Below are positions 18,384-33,705 of a DNA stretch of 64,000 bases, piece by piece. Both the position numbers and the translations under genes were made by a program. The notes beneath the pieces are model-generated. The model was not told the origin of the DNA, did not search any database, and saw only the letters and a program-made list of their open reading frames with translations. The stretch lies in NCBI RefSeq assembly GCF_964340395.1, contig NC_135558.1, positions 5,795,001 to 5,859,000 of the forward strand, in the 5' to 3' direction. Each line of letters begins with the position of its first letter. Within the stretch, counting starts at the first letter, position 1. The stretch comes from Glandiceps talaboti (lineage: Eukaryota > Hemichordata > Enteropneusta > Spengelidae).

Positions 18384-18640
18384 ATGGGTAAAAAGGACAA
18401 CTGTTGTGTTTCGGCAACGTTGGCGTGATGGGGGAAATATCACTAGTTTCCAGTTGGACCAAAATCACGTCGAAGTGCGTGGAGTGTAGGTGTACGATGC
18501 TATCTCGAAAGTTATGGCAACCAAGTGTCCACCAAAAAGTGTGTGACGTACATTTCGTAAACAACGTGAAGAGTGATGATCCTAAGTCGTCTTCATATAT
18601 TCCAACTATCTTTCCTTGGCATAAGAACAAAGGCACCCAG
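18384..18640 (+). pseudogene. Broken THAP-domain gene fragment
   Basis: A start MGKKDNCCV, like the N-termini of THAP zinc-finger proteins, is followed in a different frame by RKLWQPSVHQKVCDVHF and SSSYIPTIFP. The latter matches the THAP pattern W.PS....VC..HF...P..F with the C-x2-H zinc ligands. Start and end are in different frames, so at least one frameshift separates them and the middle is badly degraded. THAP domains occur in host transcription factors and in P-element-like and related DNA transposases; which one this was cannot be told. An acceptor-like TTTTTTTCAG lies just upstream of the ATG. A SINE sits directly after it. Confidence 0.6.
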
Positions 18641-18662
18641 AAAGAAGGGGCTGGTCAAGTTG

Positions 18663-18985
18663 TAATAATAATAATAATAATAATAATGTCAAAGCTCTTT
18701 ACAATTATTAACCCCTGGTTCGGATCAGAACGGCACAACGGCCCTTTAGTCTTCCTCAACTCCCCGGGGAGCATACAATCCATTGCAGCCATTTTAAGAG
18801 CATAGGATTAAAGCCTTCACATTGCAACCTTATACAGCTGGGTTGACTGAGGCACAGTAGTGGTTCAAATCTTGCCCAAGGACTTTAACCACTCAGAAAC
18901 AAACAGCAGGCAGCGACGGGGCTCGAACCTGCAACCTGTAAATTCCAAGCCGGTCACGCTAACCATTCACCCATCATGACTCCAC
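18663..18985 (-). mobile_element. tRNA-derived SINE, nearly full length
   Basis: Read on the minus strand: a tRNA-like head with box A (TGGTTAGCGTGACCGG) and box B (GGTTCGAGCCCC), the body blocks CCTTGGGCAAGATTTGAACC and GGGAGTTGAGGAAG, then TAATAATTGTAAAGAGCTTTG and a 3' tail of about eight ATT triplets. Same family as 11209-11460. The head keeps a recognisable promoter, so this is a fairly young copy. Confidence 0.9.
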
Positions 18986-21049
<2,064 letters not shown>

Positions 21050-21439
21050 CCCCATTTGTCGGTTTGCCTGCCTGTCTTTCTGACCATCATCACTTTGCAC
21101 AAACATAATAAAACATCTTAAATGAAATGAAACTCATCATACATATTCGGTATACTCGGGACTGATCATTATGATTTTGTTATGAAATGGATCACTACAA
21201 TAACAACAATTAGGTGATGTGTCATAAAAAAATGTTCAAGAATTAATCTGACATGTTAGGTATATTGAGAATATCATGATATATATATATGATAGTCGTG
21301 ATTTACATAGTAATAATTGTTTTGTATAATGTCGTTAAATCAGTAGCTCCAGTATCATCAAATTTAAGTGATGTATTCGTTATGTCATGAACCACACAAA
21401 TGTCCTATAGATTTGACTGTTAAGTCATACATATATTGG

Positions 21440-22080
21440 GATAAATTTGCATTGATATAGGTGGATAAATTTGCATAATAAATTATGTTCACCAGGTGTA
21501 TATCATAACTGATTGCTTAAAACACAATGTATAAATCATGTGGATAATGGCTATATTTATTGACAGGTATGCCTGTTAAATGCTATCGGGAGAATTACAC
21601 ATTACTGATTTGGCTTTGATGGTCTTTACCTGTAAAAGGTTGATCAAAATATCACCATACTGTAAGGATGTATTCGTGATAACATTGCACATAAATTCTA
21701 TCGTATGAGTGTGGTTTTCATATCACATTACTGATTTGCATAATTCACCATGTTTACCAATTAGGTTCAATCGTTACTCGTTGGTGATGGAAATGAAGCC
21801 ACGATTACAATTCATTTGCCATTGAATGAAATTCATGAATATCGATGAAAAATTAGTGGATATATCAAGTAGAGTTATTTGCATATTCACTAAGTTTGCC
21901 GTTTCCACTGTGTGTTGGAACTTTACATTAGCTCAACCCATAGTTACCATGAGACGGGAATGTCACGCATGCACAGTTGTTATAATTAACATTAATTTAA
22001 TTATACATAGCATATAGATGGAACATGTATAGATTTAGTGGGCATAGCTTCAATATTAATTGTAGTAATTTGCATATGTT
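21440..22080. repeat. Degenerate repeats carrying ATTTGCAT octamers
   Basis: Five copies of ATTTGCAT lie at about 21446, 21466, 21731, 21877 and 22070. The surroundings of several copies are alike (AATTCACCATGTTTACCA against AATTATGTTCACCAGG), which suggests an old tandem or dispersed repeat; the octamer is also the POU-factor site. Confidence 0.35.
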
Positions 22081-22110
22081 ACAATAATGATTCACAGGAC
22101 ATTAGACATA

Positions 22111-22385
22111 GGTTGTTCTACCTGAGGCAGTCCCAAGTCATACCTGAGGTAGGATAGGTTTGTGTCTACACGCAGGAAGGTTGCGCGCGTTCCCTCCTGA
22201 CTCCGTCCTGATAGTACCTAGGACGAAGTCAGGAGGTTTTATTTTAAGGAACCTCTCGAAGGTGTCCTAAGTGAGGACGGTTTCAGGACAGGTTCGGGAC
22301 GTGTTTACATCTACACAGGCTTCAAACTACCCGTAGTCCTGCTTCAGGTAGGATGTTTAGTGCCGTGTAGATGGGGCTAATGTTT
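22111..22385. mobile_element. MITE-like fold-back element
   Basis: The outer parts are inverted (TCTACCTGAGGCAG near 22118, CTGCTTCAGGTAGG near 22340). The centre has a strong hairpin, CCTCCTGACTCCGTCCT at 22193-22209 against 22220-22236, 16 of 17 paired. Sub-motifs of AGGAC/TCAGGA type recur through it. No coding content. Confidence 0.55.
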
Positions 22386-22810
22386 CGTGTAGGTATATCC
22401 TAAAAATTACTCAAGTGGTAATGGCAATGTTTTCAATTCCTAATTGATCGTTTGCGTCGCCTTCATCCATACTTTCTGTGACTCATGATAGTATCTTACA
22501 TCCGATGCCGTCACTAAAAGCCTAGAGAAATTTGAGACTGTCGACTTCTCAACTCCATTATTTTGCTTAGAAGAGAAAAATCCATTACTGTCGCCCCATG
22601 TATCACCTTTGATAGAATTTCGAAGGTGTAAGTCGACTTATCTGGTCGACAGCTGCAACAGCGATAGGTTAATGCAAGACCTTAAGACCAGATGTATATT
22701 CAAATTAAGGAGAATGAGGTTAAAGTTATAAAGTCAGATAGCATGTTACCGTCAAATTGACGGTTTGAGTTTAGTCTCTACATAACTTCGCCTCGGGAGA
22801 ATGGATATGT

Positions 22811-22872
22811 TTTGGTTTGGTTTGTTTTGTTTTGTTTTGTTTTGTTTTGTTTTGTTTTGTTTTGTTTTGTTT
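22811..22872. repeat. TTTTG pentanucleotide microsatellite
   Basis: About 12 units; the Phe/Val/Leu frame through it is an artefact. Confidence 0.9.
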
Positions 22873-23377
22873 ACAAAAAAGTCGGATTTCATAACATGCC
22901 TACATCCACACTTCTTCTTCTACGTACCCACTTCAGCAGAATTCGCAGAATCCATCTCCAACAGACTCATGCTAAACTACCTGTTTCAATTATAGGCAAA
23001 CATCCGGCACAAAACAGAGCAAGCAATGAACGTTGGCTGCGAGTTAGTACTTATTGTTCAGCTTTATTCGCAATTTTGAAAAGTGCATGTGCGCAATTTA
23101 GTTTTCTGTCTGTTATATGTATGACGCCAAGGTCTTGATTCAATATCATGGCTGTATAATACTTCTTCCACCGTGACGGTTAATGATTTGGTAATCAACG
23201 ATAGTCATACAAACTGGGAATTATATGGAAAGGATGCCTTGTCAATTCATAATATTGAAATCTTGTTTCTCGAATAAGATAAAATGCCTTAGTTTCATCC
23301 ACTTTCACTTATCAGTATTGAGTTGGCATGTATCCGAACTCAGACGGAAGTGACGTATCAGACTTTCTAGGAGACTC

Positions 23378-23425
23378 AGATTCCAAGCCGGCCACTCGAC
23401 CATCATGCATCATGACTTCACACGT
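23378..23425 (-). mobile_element. SINE head remnant
   Basis: ATTCCAAGCCGGCCACTCGACC and the ATCATGACTYCACA that follows match the head of the SINE at 18663-18985 (ATTCCAAGCCGGTCACGCTAACC). Only about 45 bp remain. Confidence 0.5.
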
Positions 23426-25392
23426 AGTCAGCATTGTAAATTCAGTCAAGAAATTAAACGTATTCTCCCTCAACCCAACCAGAACTCCCCATCCGCCCAA
23501 ACTACCCACTCGAACAACCCTAACAATTCATGCTTATTTGTATAACAGTCATCGTCAAAAGTCGTTATTTTCAGTGTATCCCTATTTCCTGAATTATTCA
23601 TAGAATGTTTGCCATTTGTGTTGCTCGCGTTGACTCAGCAATCGAATCACTTTCAAAATGTAATTTCAGCTCCGAAAAATAAGACAAATATAATGTATAA
23701 ATAATCAAATATTCCAGGAAAACTGTTTTTCTTTCCAGGTTAAACATGTCAGACTAACTTAATATATCTATTTATCTTTCATGGCAACCTTATACCTTTG
23801 ACAGATAAACACAGTGATCATTTTATTACATTTGGCGTCTTAAAATAATTGTCACGCCCTTTTCGTCGTATTATTGATAATGCAGTAACAGTATCACATA
23901 TACCCATTTAAACAGAAAAGAATCCATGAGTTGTTTGCATTACACAGCCGTATAGATATCCACCATTAATATTATATTTCCGAAGACTAGTGTATAAACA
24001 TGGCAAAAGTGTAATTATCTGAGATTTAAAAAAAAATGGTTTGAAAAGTAATACATGTATGTTTAACTGTATGGTACATGTTATGTTGTCTTTTTGATGT
24101 AGACTTTATGGACGAGTACGTGCTTCAAGAATAGTTTCTTATCATGTACGTTTAAAAAACTAAGTGTAACGCCCTTTTTCTGACTAACCAATTAATGAAT
24201 ATGCATCTAGAATGTAAAACGGAAATTATATTTTTATCCAGTATTCATAGTTTAAGTACAAAAAGATTTGAATTAAAATATAGAACACACTCCTCGTATT
24301 ATTGGAAGTAAACACCTACTGCGGCAGTTTAATTAAATTCACATTTTTAATTAAATATGCGTTTTTAATTCATAGGAACAAACTGTGACTTATTATTTAA
24401 TTAAATTTCATTTTAATTAAATCGACGCTACGCATTTTACACTGGGAGAGGGCCTGCTTGCTTGTTTTTATGTGACAGACTGAGATCGAGTTTGGCAAAT
24501 TACAACCACGACGAAATTACATTTTACCATCTTTTCATTTGGAGATTCACGACGTAGCAAAAGATATGGGACATATTACGGGGTACTCGACAGAACTCAA
24601 TCGTTCGCCAACTTTGAGCACTTCTTATTTGCTAAATACAAAACAAAAGCCAGAGAAGCGCGCCATCAATGGTTGTATGAGTGATGCTAGTAATGTCACA
24701 AAAATCAAGATCCGCAATGGGATCTCTGCCTTCTCTTATCTGTTAGTCCTTGTCATAGACAATATTTTCATCTAAATCCGCCCATAATTTTTTCAATACC
24801 CTGCTAACGAGCAAACAGAGAAACACGGAAAACACATAGTCTCAGTTATTATGAAGTAAAATGTGATGTCATGCATAAGTGATATATATGAAATACCAGA
24901 AGATGGTCAGCCATTCAGGTTTACATGTCATTTCTATGAAGCACATTGTATTTTATTATAAGCTTAATTTAATGACTTTTATTGAATAGTTCAGTGAAAA
25001 CATTAATGAACACGGGTTAAAATGGTAAGGATTTGTACTCAACGTATCTTAAGGGAAACTGTTTATCTAATTCTGCAGCATCATATCAAGAATAGAATCT
25101 TGTTTCACCGGTTTGAATAATTCAATTACGTCATATGTTACAAAAACAAGCTTTCAGCGGAACCTACGTTATCTCATTCCGACAATATCAAATTCTGCCG
25201 ACTTCAATTAAATTATCACAGTCGACTTCAAGTGAAATAATTTCATAAGAAACCGTTCCTGTAACTTAATCCAAGTTTACAAAAGAAGAAGTAAGTCTGC
25301 TGCTTTGTTAAGTGGTAATTCAAAAAGAGTGGCTCCATGCTAACAGTTTGCCACTTAAAATGAATGAAGTGCATCACCACTGTAAAACATAT

Positions 25393-25780
<388 letters not shown>

Positions 25781-25995
25781 TTTCTATTAAACCAGCCATC
25801 TATTAATCTATCCACTTTTGTTTTCAATTTACATACTTACCCACCTAGCCCCATGCATCTACCTACCTACCTACCTACCCACCTACCAACGTAATCACTT
25901 ACTCACCTACCTATGTAAGCACTTACCTACGTAATCACTTACCTACCCTTCTACCTCCCTACCTCCTTACCTACCCACCTACCTACCTACTTACC

Positions 25996-27924
25996 AACTT
26001 ACAAAATGTACCTATCTCACAAGTCATACATATACATCCATATCCAAGATTGAATGAAAGGTTACAGATTAATACAAGGGTGAAAGAATCCAAACAGCGT
26101 AAACATAATACATGTATGACATCATTGTATAACTAGAATTTCACATTCGTGACTTTGATGCGTACCTTGAGGAGTTAATCCTGACTACTAGAGTGATGGA
26201 CTTCTGATAACCTCGTCAATCACGCAGAATATAAATGAAATCACGGCTGTCTATCTAAATAACGTCAACGAATTGAGTACTGGCAGTGAAGACCGACGGC
26301 AGATAGATTGATGATACAACGAAATAGAATTAACCTTTAGGTCTATGGAATGGTTAAATCTGCTAGTAGAAGCAAATACATTCAGTCGATTGCTTTGAAC
26401 AGTGGGTAACACTGGGAACTAAAACACTGTATGCATTTGGAGCTTACTGGTAAGTATAGATGCTATCATTACATCGGATTGTAGTAATTATCAAGGGTCT
26501 GGAAACACAGAGGCCGAATATCGTCAACCATATATTTTAAACTCGTAAACATTCGTGTTGTCAGGTGCGTTATTTGCTAGACATCTGTGTTGAGGGTTTC
26601 TAATTCTCCTGATAAAGATCATTAAAAATCTACTTCGTTGTTTACTCGTATGCATTTGCTTGGACTTGACTTTATACGATGTCATTGATAAGTATATATT
26701 AAGACATGTATGTTAGTACCCCGATTCTGCTAGTACCAACATAAATAGGGTGTGTGCATATACAGTCAATTTTTATCCATCTATGAACGCCTATGGTATA
26801 TCTGTGCCAACTAACACCAAACATAATAGACATAACGTGTGCACCTAAATGTATTCTTTATAACTAGTATTACACACGAGATGACAACGTATAATGAGTA
26901 TTGATATTATGTTGGCGTTTCAAGAGTCGTCTCATTATATGAAATGGGAGAATTTTGATAAAGGTGCAGTGGCTATAACTCAATTAATATTTTTTTCGAA
27001 CAGACAACTATCAATACATTCACTGAAATTTGTTAACAAACCAATAATAAGACATGATTGTACATGTTTATTTGATTTCGGTTATATCCATAAACAGCAG
27101 TTCAGTAGCAATGTGAAATCGTGATTACATTGGGTAGCTGATTTCCGGTACGGACCCAAAAATCAATATGATTGGATATATTCTACCATATCATGTGTAC
27201 AGCTACACAAATATGTTTACCCACAGCTGATTTAGAACTCTTGGGCGTGTACGATATTACAAGTACGTCTTTATATCTAACAAAAGAGAACGTTTCAGTT
27301 TCAGGTAGGGCAGCATTAGACGATATATTCATTCATAAGTATTGATGCAGAAAGTAGTTAAATATGTCACGAAGTAACATATCGACTGTCTTTGACAATG
27401 ACATTTTCTAACCTATACAAACAATGGAAAAATCGACTACACAATCAATAGGTGGAAACAATTTCGGGAATTCGATTAATGTATGATTTTTTTTATTCAG
27501 TGGCAATATTTACGATCTTTGAAGTAAGCCGCACATTTGTACCGCGTCACAAAACTTTACAATAACACATTTATCAATGGTAGTAATGATTTCCGTATTG
27601 ATTTAGAACATGACAACGAATGATATCTATCACAAAACAAAGTACAAACTACATGTATATAAATTTATCACTTTGCTTTAAAAAACTGAGTCTCGTACAA
27701 TGTACTTTTTCATCAATAAACTACATTTGTATTGCATAAACAAAAGTGTGTTTTGTACAAATGTACTCACGGTGAGGTGATGGTAAGTTACGTTGTAATG
27801 TGCCAATTTCCGTTCTAGTGGTATATTAGTATTAGTAACATTTTTTGATATTATTTAAAACATGGTAACCTGTGTTTATATTTTGGTGAAACAAGTGCAA
27901 GTGCACAATACTATATACACCCAT

Positions 27925-27928
<4 letters not shown>
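25996..27928. other. Gene-free stretch
   Basis: AT-rich; no exon, RNA gene or larger repeat recognised. A small imperfect inverted repeat (ATGTTAGTAC / GTACCAACAT) lies near 26709-26742. Confidence 0.5.
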
Positions 27929-29301
<1,373 letters not shown>

Positions 29302-29544
29302 TTAGCACGGTAAATTGAATATGAATGCGACGTCTCGATCCTTCTACTACGGACCTTGCTCACGCAGTCACGCAATGATTTAATTATTCAATGTTAAAAC
29401 CTCAGAAACATATTACTCTGCAAGTTTCTAAAAAAAAAACGATGAATGATTATGGTATTGCGTGATCACAATAAGACATTGCGTGATTCAAGTCCGTAGG
29501 AGACGGATTCAAACGTCATATCCGTTTCAAATTTACCATTCTAA
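29302..29544. mobile_element. MITE with long imperfect terminal inverted repeats
   Basis: The left arm (29302-29375) and right arm (29483-29544) are inverted copies: shared blocks in order are TTAG, GGTAAATT, GACGT, GAATCC/CGATCC, CTACGGAC and TCACGC. About 243 bp in all, with an AT-rich centre and no coding content. Divergence between arms suggests moderate age. Confidence 0.65.
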
Positions 29545-32500
29545 TACACAGGGGCACGTATTATTGCTTAGATTGCTGTTTGCTTAGGAAAATATCGTAC
29601 GAATCCTGCTGCTACAAATGTATCACTCTCTATATATACTAGAATATGTTTTTTCCTTACAGGTAGGAATATATAGTCAAAAGGCACGTTGTTATATTTA
29701 GTCTGTAGACCTGGAAAACAACAATCTAAGAAATATTACACGCCCCTATGTTCTAATGTAGCTATGTTTTACTGTCCAACATATGCCTTGTACTTGCATA
29801 CGTTCAATCGTATTTATAGTGTCAATATTTTGTGTACGTGGCCTTTATCGTACATGTCACGTGGTCACTGAAATATAATTTGCTGATTACAAATACGAGT
29901 TCAAAAGTTGAATAATATTGGCTACTATGAACACGGAGTTCCTGTTACTTTCTTGGAGCCTAAGCCTGTTGTGGTCTTAACTTGGAGTAGGTAATTATCA
30001 AATTCTGCCTGACAGAGTGAAGTCAATAATTTGCTATTTCCTGAAATCTGACGTTGTTAAAGCGGTAAGAAACTAGAGCCCCAACTGCTCTGCTGCGTTA
30101 ATAGACTTATGCCTTTGTGTAGTCTGCGAATTATCTTGCAAAGAACGTGACAGCAGCAATACAAATGTATATGGCTTATACTGTTGAAACTACGAGGTGC
30201 TGGTTTACTCGTGTTAACAGCATGAGTAAGAACCTGGAAAATACTTAAATAACTTATCTTCATGAAAAAGAAGAACGTGTCAAAATAAAATCGATTTGTG
30301 GAGTCAAACCTTGAGATTGTATATCAATCATCCTTGAACATGTATTTCCTAATGAAATCTCACTTAAACTCATGTATTTTGACACGATTTCTGAAGCTAC
30401 AAAACTGTTCCATTGATTTGACCATGATGTGTAGTGAAGGTATTAAGACTACGAGTATTTCATTATATTCTTATAAGTAAGGTATCAAAGGGGAATTACT
30501 CTTTGTGAGCAGTTTTAAAGAACAAATGAACTTAGTATATATACACTCAATCTTCGGTTAATGACCTGTCCTAGCATGATAAAAAGAAAAGAGGAGTTTT
30601 TGTTGTACATTATTTTCGCCAGACAAGACGACCTTTATAAATATTGAATTGTTCGATTATAACTGTATGCTGCGTTACAGTTAGGTAGTGGTTATTTACC
30701 TAGTGAGATGGCTTGATTGTTGATAAATTCCATGTTTGCCTGTTTTTACTTCAAAGATTTGTTTTTAGATTGTTTGTTTGTTTGTTGTTTGTGGGGGGGG
30801 GGTGTTTGTGGGGGTGTTTGTTTGTTTGTTTGGTTCAAGTAAATCACTGATCAATTGTACTCATGTTAATCAATCTGTTGTGACTGAATATAAAACGACA
30901 ACATTTTCAAAGATCTTCAGACTAGTTCCTCACTAACACCTAATTTGTTGTACGAGAGCAAACGGCAAATTTGAACTTGTCTTCACATACGACAGTCACT
31001 CAGTAACACATATAAACACCTTAAATAGATCAGAGAACGATTAACTCACGCGAATATAAATGTTAAATTCACATAATGAATGATGTTACATTTGCTTTTA
31101 ACTTGTCAATTCTTATATCTCAATTTAAGACAACTTTATGAGATACTTTTTTTCACCAACACCTACTCAGAAGTTATCTTTTATGATAATGTTCTCTAGT
31201 GGACTGTGATTTCTATTCTATTCTACAAGAAATATCTCCTATTTGACTATGCTGTCTTTCTTTCCTATTTAGATTACAACATTAACACAGTAAAAAATAT
31301 AGTAACTATATTCATAAACTCACAAAATTGCCAATTTAATCATTTTTGTGTGATTTAAACATTTCTAAAAATGAATTAAAACTAAAAACTATGTCAATCA
31401 TTATTGGACAAAATAATTATATAGGTGTTACACTTAAATTGTCACCTATGTATGATTTATCAAGGTTGAGATGAAAGTCACTGTACTGGAAAATAACATT
31501 TGCAGCTGTATGTCGATGGCTTGAATGCTTCAAGACATTATCGGCCAATTTGTAGGTCAAAGGTACATGCAGTGCTAGAAAGGTTTGAAGACATCATTGT
31601 TGCCATGGAAACATTGACATATTCAATGTCAAAACATGTCACTCACAACGATGCTTGCTGTTTTAAAAGGCTGTCAAGTCTTGTGTAAAATGAGGACATT
31701 ACTAAATCTACTTTTATGGAAATCGTTTAGTTGTTTTGACAATGAAATGGTTTAGTTAGCACGATGAGTTTAGGGGAAATAGAAAGATAACATACGTGAT
31801 GTCAAAGTTTTGGGGGTAATGTAACAAACAGAAGATTGTCCTTAAAGATGGGGTAAGTGTACCTGGCACTACCTTGGTGCTTTAAAACCTGGGGCAAGTG
31901 TTTAAAAGCCTTATTTTCGCAACTGCGCGAAAAGCAGAGTGGATTTTTTTAGCAGACGACATTTGGGGGTTTAGTATTTACCGCCTCGTTATTTATATAT
32001 CTCGTTTGATTTCCTCTATTCCCGCGTATGCCTTTTATGGACTTTCATTAGAATAAATTTAAATACCCATATACATGTACTAGTAACACGGGTAACTAGT
32101 AAACAATACAGGTCCAATATGTAAAATCACAACATTATGTTAATAATTGCATCTACGCAGTTAAAGGAAACAAGCAGGGAGATGTATATGTAGGTAAACA
32201 TAAAGTGTGAGTTTTTAACTCATGAATGTATTAAATGCATGTCTATTCCACATTTTAATTCGCCAAATTTGACTCAGATAAGCAGATTGAATTTTGCCTT
32301 CATCAAAACATTTATTTAAAATCCACAGTCACACATAGCGGAGGAAGCGAGGGCTTCCATTGCTGTTTGTTTTGTCCATATGGTCCCGAACTAATCACAT
32401 TAGCCTGTATATATGGCGGAATAAGTGAGAAATCCAGCAATCTTTAAAATTCATTTATTACACACCATTATAAATGCATTCTGAGTCATTACATTTTTGT

Positions 32501-33435
32501 CAATTCCTTTATATAATTTAAACTAAAATAATTTGTAATTATACAATACTCCCAATAAAGATAATTTCGGATATATTTCTTATCAATTAAACGCCTTTAG
32601 AATTGAGAGGCTTATTAACTATGTATTTGAATACTCACATTTTCTATATAAGCAGATGAGAAAATCACCTATTGAAAATATGAATAAAACATACTGTGCC
32701 AGATTTACAGAGACACCGCATGTTTAAATGTTTCCATGGCCAAGACGAAAATTGCTGCCCCTTGGCAGTTCTCATTACGATCACGAATGTTGCCTCCAGC
32801 TGTACAGTGTGGTAACCGTCTAATGATGTACATTATGTCGATGTTTCGTCCACTTCCACAATTCTTGAAGTTTGATTAGTTATGTGTATGTATAAATATA
32901 TTCCACTTATCCAGTTAATCAGTTATACTCATTATTAGATCGATGAGTTTCTTAAATGTCAAATAAAAAAAGTCTACTCAGGAGCCAAACTAGTGGAAGA
33001 TTCAGGTTGTTGTTTATGTCAGATAGTACACTACTATAGCTATCCAATCAAATAGTGTGTTGACGTTGTGCTGCTTTACTATTTACGTGCTTTATCCGTT
33101 ACTACTCAGATAATCTTGTTATTGAAAATGAAATTGAAATTTGATATGACAGTTGAAAACTGTTTGTAATATGAACGACAGTAATGGCATTGTAATATTT
33201 GCTTCACAGGAAGGGCATTGCTAATGTTTTCAGTAAATAGCAACAATCAAATTAAAGCTGACAAATTCCATCAGTGTTTATTTGAAGCGGGGTTTCTACA
33301 CAATGTCCAACCTTCACTGTCTGTTACGATTCTGTCCTCGTTGATGTTATCAGTTAGTTGCTATGCCAACCCTTCTTTCACCGACCTTCATGCAGTAGCA
33401 ATCTTCCTTTCCTGTAGCCTGTAAGTGTAGCTGCC
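29545..33435. other. Gene-free stretch
   Basis: Apart from a TTTG/poly-G tract at 30771-30832 I see no exon or clear repeat. Open frames at 30298, 31500 and 33218 are short and featureless. Confidence 0.45.
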
Positions 33436-33705
33436 ATTTTGCCGTAGCCTGGTTGCTCTTTGGCCGTAGCCTGGTTGCTCTTTGGCCGTAGCCTGGTTGC
33501 TCTTTGGTCGTAGCCTGGTTGCTTTTTGGCCGTAGCCTGGTTGCTCTTGGGCCGTAGTCTGGTTGCTCTTGGGCCGTAGCCTGATTGCTCTTGGGCCGTA
33601 GTTTGGTTGCTAATCATCCGGCTGGTATATTTTGCCGTAGCCAGCTAGTTGCTTTTTGCTGTAGCCTGGTTTCCGTTTTACCGTAGCCTGGTTGCTATTT
33701 TGCTG
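33436..33705. repeat. 22-bp minisatellite
   Basis: Seven or eight clean tandem copies of GCCGTAGCCTGGTTGCTCTT plus two bases, then three or four degenerate ones. The unit length is not a multiple of three, so the long minus-strand frame across it cycles through all frames and is an artefact. There are no unique spacers, so it is not a CRISPR array. Confidence 0.9.

Larger units (their letters stand above)
22386..25390. other. Gene-poor stretch with repeat fragments
   Basis: Contains a TTTTG array (22811-22872), a SINE-head remnant (23378-23425) and a TTTAATTAAAT-rich block (24325-24425). No exon recognised. Confidence 0.5.

Noticed and set aside
18900-18985. A tRNA gene on the minus strand
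   Set aside because: Box A and B are good, but the sequence continues into a SINE body shared with 11209-11460 and the tRNA stems are poor.
33436-33705. Possible CRISPR array or repeat protein
   Set aside because: Contiguous 22-bp tandem units without spacers, in a spliced eukaryotic genome; the unit is not a multiple of three.
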